NCBI GenBank assembly: GCA_003133485.1
Contig: PKXR01000178.1
Coordinates: 14,169 to 29,434 of the forward strand
DNA from: Candidatus Dormiibacterota bacterium
GTDB lineage: Bacteria; Chloroflexota; Dormibacteria; UBA8260; Bog-877
Length of the DNA: 15,266 nucleotides
Direction of reading: 5' to 3'
Part shown: piece after piece, positions 7,908 to 14,364 of the stretch
How the letters are laid out: each line of letters opens with the position of its first letter
Numbering within the stretch: position 1 is the first letter of the stretch
Notes under the pieces: model-generated
The model's database searches: none
Seen by the model: only the letters and a program-made list of their open reading frames with translations
Told to the model about the DNA's origin: nothing
Program-made: the position numbers and the translations under genes

Positions 7908-9095
7908 ATGGCCACCAACCGTTCTGCAGGACTAGTCGACGCGATCGAGGGAGTGGTGTCGTCAAACAATCTGTGCGGTGGAAAAATCTTGCAATCGGCG
8001 CGACCGCGTGTCATGCTTGGCGACGCAAATGGACCACCAGCCACTCGGAGCAAATCCGATCACAGAGGTTGCTGGACTGGCGCTCTGACGCCAGTAGCGG
8101 GGTCACCCGCTGTCCGACATCACGGTCGATTCACGCCCCAACTGTCGAGGGGCGCCATCTTGGATGGCGTTGCCGAGGTAGCGCTCGGTTCAGTAGCGAG
8201 TGACTCCGAGCAAGCGCTCCTCCTGAGCAAGTCCGCTTGGGATCGTGGCCGAGGGGCTCAAGGGCGCCTCGAATTACCAAGGGCAGAGATCATTCGGCAG
8301 CGCTTTGGGTACAACTGGGCTCGGGTTATTGAGCTCAGCCTGGCTCCTCGCGGTGAGCGCCTTCGATTGGAAGGTCAGTGGAGTTCTTCCAACGCGCGCG
8401 GATTTGGAGAGGACGGCGAGCGCGACGCCTTACTTGCGCTCCAGGCTGCGGCAGTCGCAGTTGGGCACGCGCCGACCGCGCTCCAATACGACGAAGTGGT
8501 GCGAGCTCGCGAACAGGAAAGTCGCGGGCGTTGGCGCCACGCACCGCTGTCGTTGCCGAGGTCTCGCTACATGCTCGAGAAGTGGAGCAACTGGACCGGT
8601 GCCCTCCAAGCTGCCGGACTAGTCGCACCCGATCGCAAGAGCCTCGTGCGACGAACTCCAATTGACCTCGTCCCTGTTCTCGATCAGCTCGTTACTGAAT
8701 TGGGCTTTACGCCAAGCAACAACTGGTTTCGCCAGTGGGGCCATCGGCTCGACATTCCGGTCGGTCGCAAGAGCACTTGGGGACCACTGGTGGACGAGGT
8801 TCGCGAGTTGCGCCGGTGCCGCGGCGAGGCGATGCCGGGTGCACCTACGCGCTGGACTCATTACCCTCCCTTGCCAGATCACCTACCTAGGATTCGCCGG
8901 CCTCGCCCGCACAGTCGCGACGAGGTGCTGGAGTCGCTTCGGCGCTACGGGGCGGAACACTTGGCGCCAGGACAGTTGCCGCGCGTCCGACACTACCGGG
9001 ACGAGTGCCGCCGCGATCTGACATTGATCTACCCAAGCAAGTTCCATCGCCTGGGAGCGTTCCATCAGCTCTGTCACGAGGCGGGGCTGGAGTGA
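7908..9095 (+). CDS. Protein with homing-endonuclease-associated DNA-binding repeats
   Basis: The 395-residue frame opens at ATG 7908. The first 100 or so residues look unstructured and unlike the family, so the true start may lie further in, up to about 8210. From residue 102 on, at least three and perhaps four units follow the repeat type found beside HNH homing endonucleases (a helix, a Y or W region, then FGsWxxALxxAGL). They are 102-146 (LPRAEIIRQRFGYNWARVIE), 173-239 (ending KWSNWTGALQAAGL), a diverged 252-300, and 336-394 (ending LGAFHQLCHEAGL). No HNH, GIY-YIG or LAGLIDADG catalytic motif is visible, so it is probably a sequence-specific DNA-binding protein. Its TGA overlaps the GTG start of the transposase gene (GTGA), which indicates coupled translation. 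It may guide or regulate that transposase. Confidence 0.6.
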   Translation: MATNRSAGLVDAIEGVVSSNNLCGGKILQSARPRVMLGDANGPPATRSKSDHRGCWTGALTPVAGSPAVRHHGRFTPQLSRGAILDGVAEVALGSVASDSEQALLLSKSAWDRGRGAQGRLELPRAEIIRQRFGYNWARVIELSLAPRGERLRLEGQWSSSNARGFGEDGERDALLALQAAAVAVGHAPTALQYDEVVRAREQESRGRWRHAPLSLPRSRYMLEKWSNWTGALQAAGLVAPDRKSLVRRTPIDLVPVLDQLVTELGFTPSNNWFRQWGHRLDIPVGRKSTWGPLVDEVRELRRCRGEAMPGAPTRWTHYPPLPDHLPRIRRPRPHSRDEVLESLRRYGAEHLAPGQLPRVRHYRDECRRDLTLIYPSKFHRLGAFHQLCHEAGLE

Positions 9096-10681
9096 TCAAG
9101 CTCAATCTCCGGACAGTCCCGAGCAGCCTCAGCGAGGCAACCGCTTACTCCGCAAGTCCCGACTTCGCCTCGCCGCTGAGATTGATCGCCATGCTGAAAG
9201 GCATGCCCAGACTTCTGCGAACGCTCCAAGTCGCGGCCGCGCGAACTTACGAGTGGGGACCGAAACGCCAGCCTGGCGACTGGGTGTTGCTCTACCTCGC
9301 CTTCTCCATCTCGCGCATCCCTGACATGCAGCCCTGGTATCAGCGAGTCATCGGCGACGACAAGCTCTGGCAGGCGTGTGGCTTCGAGAAGCCGCCGTCC
9401 TACCGTCTGGTGCACTACCGATTCGCCGAGCTCGAGACGATTGCTGAAGTGTTCGAAGCTGCGGCCTCAGAACTGATCCAGAGAGCCAGAACCAAGGAGC
9501 CCCGGGTGGGCGCCTGGTGGCATCTGGACGGAACCGAGGCTGAGACGCATGCTGGACTGCTGCATGACTGTCCAAACGTGGAGGTAGGGGGAAGCCCCTG
9601 GCCATGTCCGGGAAGAGCGGGGATGTCGAGGGTGGCTACAGACGTGGTTGCTTCGGTTCGTCAAGACCAAGCCGGCCTTCCCACGGCGGCGGACCCAGGC
9701 GAAGTCAAGGTAGACGGACTGTCCCAGCTAGAGATAGACGAGCTCCATGAAGACCGAGACCGAGGTGGCCACCGGTTTCTCGCCCGAGGACATTGGTGGT
9801 TCTATCGCGACGCGGATGCCGGGGTGCGGGTTTACTCGAATCTTGACGGCACCCGCAAGAAGGCGTGGATAGGGTTTCTCAACATCGCCGTAATCGATCA
9901 CTTCACCCACGCCCCGCTGACCAACTTCCTGGTAGCGGCTAACAAGAACGAGTCCCAACTTTATCCAGACGCGTTCGCGAGAGCCGCCAACAACCTGGGT
10001 GGAGCTACGCCGTTGCTGGTTGCGGCTGATCGAGGTTATGGCTTCGCCAACGTCTATCAGTTCAATTCCGAGAGCGGCGTTGGAACCGTGGTGCCCTACC
10101 GCCGCAAGAGCAAACACGAACCGCTGAAGCGCTACCCGACCAAGCTGTTCGATCGACTGGGGCGGCCGTGGTGCAAGCACTGCGGCAGCTCGTCTGACTT
10201 CGTGCGCTATGCGGCCGCTACCAAGGGGAGGAGTGGAAAGAAGACGGCAGCGCGGATCTGGTTTGCCTGCCGGGCGAAGGCCAAGCCTGACTGCTACCGC
10301 GAGCAGTCCGTCCTCTGTAAGGCCGCCTATCGGCATCTGTTGCCGGTCTGGCGCGACGAGGACGCCTACATGGCGATGCGCAACACCCACTTCAGCTACG
10401 AGCACAAGCACCGCGACATGCGCATCCAATATGGGGTGGCGCCGGATAGCCTGGCGATCCGCCCTAAGCGCATCGGCATCGCCTGGCAGCAACTGCGCGC
10501 CAGTGCCGCCGTGCTCATCGAGTGGCTCCGGGTCTACCAGCGCGCTGGCTTCGGCAGGCCCAAGAGCTCCCTCGCCCCAGCTAGCCTGAGCTCGGGTGGC
10601 AGGATGGCGGAATACGTCAGCCGGCCGCCTCGAGGCCACCGCGATGCCGTGGAGCCGCGCTTCGCCAAAGGGCCGCCCTAG
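9092..10681 (+). CDS. DDE transposase (IS4/IS1182-like) with a zinc-ribbon insertion
   Basis: A 529-residue transposase-like protein. I chose the GTG at 9092 because it forms a GTGA overlap with the stop of the preceding gene. An upstream ATG at 9005 in the same frame would add 29 residues lying over that gene. Candidate catalytic residues, numbered from the GTG, are D146 (WWHLDGTEAE), D313 (LLVAADRGYGFANVYQF) and E437 (NTHFSYEHKHRD), spaced as in RNase H-fold DDE enzymes of the IS4-like group. Between the second Asp and the Glu lies a likely zinc ribbon with Cys361, Cys364, Cys393 and Cys401. The frame has no interruption, so the gene appears intact. I could not find terminal inverted repeats or a target-site duplication near the gene, so the limits of any mobile element are unknown. 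A hairpin follows 29 nt after the stop. Confidence 0.78.
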   Translation: MIKLNLRTVPSSLSEATAYSASPDFASPLRLIAMLKGMPRLLRTLQVAAARTYEWGPKRQPGDWVLLYLAFSISRIPDMQPWYQRVIGDDKLWQACGFEKPPSYRLVHYRFAELETIAEVFEAAASELIQRARTKEPRVGAWWHLDGTEAETHAGLLHDCPNVEVGGSPWPCPGRAGMSRVATDVVASVRQDQAGLPTAADPGEVKVDGLSQLEIDELHEDRDRGGHRFLARGHWWFYRDADAGVRVYSNLDGTRKKAWIGFLNIAVIDHFTHAPLTNFLVAANKNESQLYPDAFARAANNLGGATPLLVAADRGYGFANVYQFNSESGVGTVVPYRRKSKHEPLKRYPTKLFDRLGRPWCKHCGSSSDFVRYAAATKGRSGKKTAARIWFACRAKAKPDCYREQSVLCKAAYRHLLPVWRDEDAYMAMRNTHFSYEHKHRDMRIQYGVAPDSLAIRPKRIGIAWQQLRASAAVLIEWLRVYQRAGFGRPKSSLAPASLSSGGRMAEYVSRPPRGHRDAVEPRFAKGPP

Positions 10682-10710
10682 TCCCAGATGCGGCTGAGGC
10701 GACTCTCAAG

Positions 10711-10731
10711 CCGGGCTGGACTCCAGCCTGG
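10711..10731 (+). terminator. Hairpin after the transposase gene, possible weak terminator
   Basis: CCGGGCTG and CAGCCTGG form an 8-bp stem with one G-U pair and a 5-nt loop, followed by TTT. The short T-run makes it a weak intrinsic terminator. It is placed correctly to end the three-gene rightward operon. Confidence 0.4.
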
Positions 10732-10871
10732 TTTAGGCGCGCCCAGGAGGAGAGTAAGGGAGCTTCGAAGCCCTAGCCGGAGCCACTAACCCCAGTTCCT
10801 GGGAGCTCTACCATCTCACCGACGCCCTCTCATGGGCTCAAAACGGCCTTCAGCGGCACTCCGGCCAGAAC

Positions 10872-10891
10872 CTTGCAACTCGCCTTGCAAG
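10872..10891 (-). terminator. Inverted repeat just past the tRNA-Glu 3' end
   Basis: Perfect 7-bp arms CTTGCAA and TTGCAAG are separated by six bases and start 9 nt beyond the tRNA 3' end. No T-run follows, so termination is only possible. It could equally be a remnant of integration next to the tRNA. The same bases can be read as a 12-bp direct repeat of CCTTGCAA. Confidence 0.3.
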
Positions 10892-10899
10892 CACCCCCC

Positions 10900-10971
10900 T
10901 ACCCGCACGGGGAGTCGAACCCCGGTTACCACCTTGAAAGAGTGGTGTCCTAACCGCTAGACGATGCGGGC
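10900..10971 (-). tRNA. tRNA-Glu (anticodon UUC)
   Basis: A 72-nt cloverleaf can be drawn by hand. The acceptor stem GCCCGCA pairs with TGCGGGT (one G-U). The D arm contains AGCGGTTAGG. The anticodon stem CCACT/GGTGG holds the loop CTTTCAA, with anticodon TTC at its centre. The T arm is CGGGG TTCGACT CCCCG, and the discriminator base is A. The sequence closely follows the bacterial tRNA-Glu pattern. CCA is not encoded, since the bases after the discriminator are GGGGGG. It lies beside gltX, whose enzyme charges this tRNA, but on the opposite strand. tRNA 3' ends are common integration sites, and the mobile genes lie on that side. Confidence 0.95.
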
Positions 10972-10986
10972 TCGGTGAGAGGCGCC

Positions 10987-11016
10987 CCTATACTCGCAGG
11001 AAGTGGCGCGGGTCCA
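10987..11016 (-). promoter_or_regulatory. Promoter of the tRNA-Glu gene
   Basis: On the minus strand, TGGACC (11011-11016; four of six matches to TTGACA) and TATAGG (10987-10992) are separated by 18 bp. The -10 box is about 15 nt from the tRNA 5' end, which allows a short 5' leader. The site is divergent from the small membrane protein gene. Confidence 0.5.
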
Positions 11017-11040
11017 GCTTGAGAAGGAACGTGACGAAAG

Positions 11041-11262
11041 TTGAGCACAGATCCTGAAGGGACGCGAAGCACCTCGAGCCCCCAACCGACGGAGGCGCAG
11101 CGCTACCCCCATCTCGGCACCAAGGGCGTCTCGGTGAGCAGTTCCGCGTCCGCCGACGTGTCGATCCGCCCCTCGCGGACCGAGGGCTGGGTGGTGGCGA
11201 CCGGCCTGCTGGTGGCGGGCTGTATCTCGATGGGGATCTATCTCGTCCTACTCCACCATTGA
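11041..11262 (+). CDS. Small single-span membrane protein upstream of gltX
   Basis: A 73-residue protein of unknown function. The N-terminal 45 residues are Ser-, Thr- and Pro-rich and hydrophilic. Residues about 48-71 (GWVVATGLLVAGCISMGIYL and following) form one transmembrane helix, with a C-terminal LLHH. An in-frame TGA at 11032 excludes an earlier start, so TTG 11041 is the longest choice, with GAAGGA 12 nt upstream. An internal GTG near 11131 is an alternative. Its stop TGA shares bases with the proposed TTG start of gltX (TTGA, 11259-11262), so the two genes are probably co-translated. I recognise no family. The gene is supported by that coupling and by the membrane segment rather than by similarity. 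Confidence 0.55.
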   Translation: MSTDPEGTRSTSSPQPTEAQRYPHLGTKGVSVSSSASADVSIRPSRTEGWVVATGLLVAGCISMGIYLVLLHH

Positions 11263-12752
11263 GTTCTGACGCCTCCGACCTCCTCCCGAAGCGAGTGGCG
11301 CTCCCCGGACGGCGGCGGCTGCGATTCGCCCCCAGCCCGACCGGCGACCTCCACATCGGCAACGTCCGGACCGCGCTGCTCAGCTACTGCCTGGCTGGGG
11401 AGGACGGTCGTTTCTTGGTCCGCATCGAGGACACCGACCGAGAGCGCTACCAGCCTGAGTCTATCCCCGGGTACCTGGAGACCCTCGCTTGGCTGGGCTT
11501 GCACTGGGACGAGGGACCGGACATCGGGGGACCGTGCGCTCCGTACACCGAGTCCGAGCGGCTCCCCTACTTCCGGGCGGCCGCGGAGCGGCTGGTGGCC
11601 TCCGGGTCAGCTTACTTTTGCTTTTGCACAAAGGAGCGGCTGGACGACCTCAGAGCCGCCCAGCGGACCGCCGGCCTGCCCACCCGCTACGACGGCCACT
11701 GCCGGACCCTGACCAAGGAGGAGGTTTCGGAGAGGCGGGAAAGCGGCGAGCCTTCAGTGGTGAGGTTGCTGGTACCCCACGGGGAGACCCGTTGGGACGA
11801 CCTGGTGCTAGGCCCGCAGCTGGTCGACAACGAGTCGGTCGATGACCAGGTGCTGCTCAAATCCGACGGGTTCCCCACCTATCACCTGGCCCAGGTGGTC
11901 GACGACCACTTGATGGGGATCACCGAGGTGGTGCGAGCGGTGGAGTGGCTGCCGTCAACCCCCAAGCATCTGATCACCTATGCCGCTCTGGGCTGGCAAG
12001 CACCCAGGTTCGCGCATGTCGCCTTGGTGCTCGGCCCTGACCACAGCAAGCTCTCCAAGCGCCACGGCGCCCAGTCGGTGGGCGAGTTCATCGCCGCGGG
12101 CTACCTGCCCGAGGCCGTGCGCAACTATCTGGCGAGGCTGGGTTGGGGCCACGGCGACGACGAGATCTTCGACGACGCCCAGGCGATCGCCTGGTTCGAT
12201 GTCGCCGACGTCGTCCGCGCCCCGGCCCGCCTGGACTGGAACAAGCTCGCCCACGTCAACAGCCACTACATCCGCCAAGCCGACGATGCGCGCCTGGCCG
12301 ACCTTGTCCTCGACGTGCTCCGCCGGCGGGACGAGAGCCTGCCCCCCGACGCCCGCGAGCGTCTCATCGCCGCCATTCCCATGGTCAAGGAAGGGGCCAA
12401 GACCCTGGTCGATCTCGCCGACCTGACCGCCTTCGCCCTCAAGACCCGGCCCCTGGCGCTGGATGACAAGACCCTGACGGCGCTCACGCCGGAGACACGC
12501 GACCGGCTTCGCCGGCTCGAGGCCGACCTCACCGACGAGACCGACTGGCGGCCCCCGGCGCTCGCCCTTCGCCTTCGCGCCTTCGCCGAGGCCGAGGGCG
12601 TGGGCCTGGGGAAGATCGGTCCGGCGCTGCGCGGCGGCCTCTCGGGCGGCTCCCCGGCCCCTGACCTCGCCGGCGCCCTTGCCGCCCTTGGCCGTGAGGA
12701 GAGCCTGGGGCGGATTTCGGATGCCCTTTCGCCGCCTCTCAAGACGGGATAA
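11259..12752 (+). CDS. gltX: Glutamyl-tRNA synthetase, apparent mosaic of two lineages
   Basis: Class I aminoacyl-tRNA synthetase that attaches glutamate to tRNA-Glu in the cytoplasm. The HIGH-type signature is FAPSPTGDLHIGN (23-35) and the KMSKS-type loop is KLSKRHGA (264-271). The C-terminal anticodon-binding region runs from about 330 to 497. The 497-residue length is slightly above the usual 470-490. The start could be TTG 11259 (coupled to the small gene) or GTG 11295, which would give MALPGRRRLRFAPSPTG. Residues up to about 262 (EGPDIGGPCAPY, LKSDGFPTYHL, EWLPSTPKH) read like Chloroflexota or actinobacterial enzymes. From about 280 (LARLGWGHGDDEIF, NSHYIRQADDARL) the protein reads alphaproteobacterial. 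By eye, Arg codons AGG, AGA and CGA are frequent before about 12140 and absent from the rest of the gene. The usual RGEEW-type stretch is RAVEW here (226-230). Confidence 0.95.
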   Translation: MSSDASDLLPKRVALPGRRRLRFAPSPTGDLHIGNVRTALLSYCLAGEDGRFLVRIEDTDRERYQPESIPGYLETLAWLGLHWDEGPDIGGPCAPYTESERLPYFRAAAERLVASGSAYFCFCTKERLDDLRAAQRTAGLPTRYDGHCRTLTKEEVSERRESGEPSVVRLLVPHGETRWDDLVLGPQLVDNESVDDQVLLKSDGFPTYHLAQVVDDHLMGITEVVRAVEWLPSTPKHLITYAALGWQAPRFAHVALVLGPDHSKLSKRHGAQSVGEFIAAGYLPEAVRNYLARLGWGHGDDEIFDDAQAIAWFDVADVVRAPARLDWNKLAHVNSHYIRQADDARLADLVLDVLRRRDESLPPDARERLIAAIPMVKEGAKTLVDLADLTAFALKTRPLALDDKTLTALTPETRDRLRRLEADLTDETDWRPPALALRLRAFAEAEGVGLGKIGPALRGGLSGGSPAPDLAGALAALGREESLGRISDALSPPLKTG

Positions 12753-12824
12753 GGCGAGCCGGAAGTCCCCGCCGTTGATCTGCTGTCTCTTTCTCCTGAC
12801 TCCTTAACCAAGAAGGACTGGCGC

Positions 12825-14108
12825 ATGGCCGACGACGCCACGCTGACTGTGGGCGGCAAGGATTATCCCTTGAAGCGCATCAAGGGGACGGCGGGGCCCG
12901 ACGTCCTGGATGTCCGCAAGCTCTACGCCGACACCGACGTCTTCACCTACGATCCCGGTTTCACCTCGACGGCCAGCTGCGAGAGCAAGATCACCTACGT
13001 CGACGGCGACGCCGGGGTCCTTCTTCACCGCGGCTATCCCATCGAACAGCTGGCGGAGAATTCGACCTTCCTCGAGGTTTGCTATCTGCTGCTCAACGAG
13101 GATCTGCCCACTGCCGCCGAGTTCGCCGACTTCGAGCGGACGATCACCTATCACACCATGCTGCACTCGCAGTTCGACCGCTTCTTCACCGGCTTCCGGT
13201 CCGATGCTCATCCCATGGCGATCATGACCGGGGCCGTCGGCGCCCTCTCGGCCTTCTACCATGACAGCACCAACGTCGATGATCCCGAGCAGCGCAAGAT
13301 CTCCGCCCATCGGCTGATCGCCAAGATGCCGACCATTGCCGCCCGGGCGTTCAAGTACTCGATCGGCCAGCCCTTCGTGACCCCAAGGAACGATGTCTCC
13401 TACGCCGAGAATTTCCTGCGCATGGCCTTCTCGGTGCCGGCCGAGGACTGGGTCCCCAATCCGGTGATCACCCGGGCGATGGACCGGGTCTTCATCCTCC
13501 ACGCCGACCACGAGCAGAACGCCTCGACCTCCACCGTCCGCCTCGCGGGCTCGACCGGCGCCAATCCGTTCGCCTGCATCGCCGCGGGCATCGCCTGCCT
13601 GTGGGGTCCGGCCCACGGCGGCGCCAACGAGGAAGCCCTGATGATGCTCAAGGAGATCGGCACGGTCGATCGGGTGCCGGAATTCCTTCAGGGGGTGAAG
13701 GATCGCAAGTACCGGCTTACTGGCTTCGGCCACCGCGTCTACAAGAACTACGATCCGCGCGCGACGGTCATGCAGAAGACCTGTCACGAAGTCCTGGCCG
13801 AGGTCGGGGGAACCGACGATCCCCTCCTCAAGGTCGCTCTGGAGCTCGAGAAGATCGCCCTGAACGAGCGCTACTTCATCGACCACAAGCTCTATCCGAA
13901 CATTGACTTCTATTCGGGCATCACCCTTCGGGCGCTCGGATTTCCGATGACGATGTTCACCGTACTCTTCGCCATCGCCCGCACCGTCGGCTGGATCAGT
14001 CAGTGGAAGGAGATGTTCGAGGACCCGCAGCGCAAGCTCGGCCGGCCCCGCCAGCTCTACACCGGGCCCCTGCGCCGCGACTACCCGCCCATAGAAACCC
14101 GGGGCTAA
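12825..14108 (+). CDS. gltA: Citrate synthase, hexameric type II
   Basis: Condenses acetyl-CoA and oxaloacetate to citrate at the entry to the TCA cycle. The 427-residue length is that of Gram-negative type II enzymes. The catalytic triad is visible as H264 ([10 protein letters not shown]), H303 ([13 protein letters not shown]) and D361 (YPNIDFYSG), next to the substrate-site stretch [10 protein letters not shown] (226-235). The N-terminus [16 protein letters not shown] is typical of alphaproteobacterial GltA. A good ribosome-binding site AAGAAGGA lies about 9 nt before ATG 12825. The gene follows gltX by 72 nt in the same direction, an order seen in alphaproteobacteria such as Rhodospirillales. 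It converges on the ubiH-like gene across an inverted-repeat element. Arg codons are almost all CGC or CGG, unlike the left half of the window. Confidence 0.97.
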   Translation: MADDATLTVGGKDYPLKRIKGTAGPDVLDVRKLYADTDVFTYDPGFTSTASCESKITYVDGDAGVLLHRGYPIEQLAENSTFLEVCYLLLNEDLPTAAEFADFERTITYHTMLHSQFDRFFTGFRSDAHPMAIMTGAVGALSAFYHDSTNVDDPEQRKISAHRLIAKMPTIAARAFKYSIGQPFVTPRNDVSYAENFLRMAFSVPAEDWVPNPVITRAMDRVFILHADHEQNASTSTVRLAGSTGANPFACIAAGIACLWGPAHGGANEEALMMLKEIGTVDRVPEFLQGVKDRKYRLTGFGHRVYKNYDPRATVMQKTCHEVLAEVGGTDDPLLKVALELEKIALNERYFIDHKLYPNIDFYSGITLRALGFPMTMFTVLFAIARTVGWISQWKEMFEDPQRKLGRPRQLYTGPLRRDYPPIETRG

Positions 14109-14153
14109 GCCGAACGCGCCGCCTAAGAGGCACAGCGTTTTTCGCTCGAACCG

Positions 14154-14332
14154 CCGTCATCCCGGCCGCAGCGAACCCCGGACTTGATCCGGGGGCAGCG
14201 GAGAGCCGGGACCCAGTGGACTGGGCGCCAGCGTCTGGCTCACCGGTTCACGAAGCGGCGCGGACGGCGGACGGCAACCTCTGGGTCCCGGGTCTTCAGG
14301 TCGCAAGAGCGACCTTGCGCCCGGGATGACGG
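14154..14332. repeat. Interspersed palindromic repeat element (REP/MITE-like), 179 bp
   Basis: The outer 17-bp ends, CCGTCATCCCGGCCGCA (14154-14170) and TGCGCCCGGGATGACGG (14316-14332), are inverted repeats with one mismatch. Inside lie an 11-bp inverted pair, CCGGGACCCAG (14206-14216) and CTGGGTCCCGG (14281-14291), and a compact hairpin at 14176-14194. Elements with a CGTCATCCCGG...CCGGGATGACG border and a GACTTGATCCGGG core recur through many alphaproteobacterial genomes. It sits between convergent gltA and the ubiH-like gene and contains no credible gene. Confidence 0.75.
14176..14194. terminator. Strong hairpin between convergent genes
   Basis: CCCCGGA and TCCGGGG form a perfect 7-bp stem with the 5-nt loop CTTGA. 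It lies inside the repeat element, 67 nt past the gltA stop, where it can fold on either strand. No T-run follows, so it may stabilise the 3' end or assist termination rather than act as a classic terminator. Confidence 0.4.
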
Positions 14333-14364
14333 TGAAGAGGTTGTTCAGCGTGCACGGGGCGCTC

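Noticed and set aside
7796..8203. Plus-strand open frame of 135 codons between the integrase-like and homing-repeat genes
   Set aside because: It overlaps both neighbours, has a Ser/Arg-rich product without motifs and no ribosome-binding site.
9005..9091. Earlier ATG start for the transposase
   Set aside because: It lies within the coding region of the preceding gene, and GTG 9092 forms a GTGA overlap with its stop.
9728..10639. Minus-strand open frame of 303 codons
   Set aside because: Antisense shadow of the transposase gene, which carries conserved DDE motifs.
10871..10890. Two copies of CCTTGCAA twelve bases apart, considered as a CRISPR or tandem repeat
   Set aside because: Only two 8-bp units. 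It is better read as one inverted repeat after the tRNA.
12804..13886. Minus-strand open frame of 360 codons
   Set aside because: Antisense shadow of citrate synthase in GC-rich DNA.
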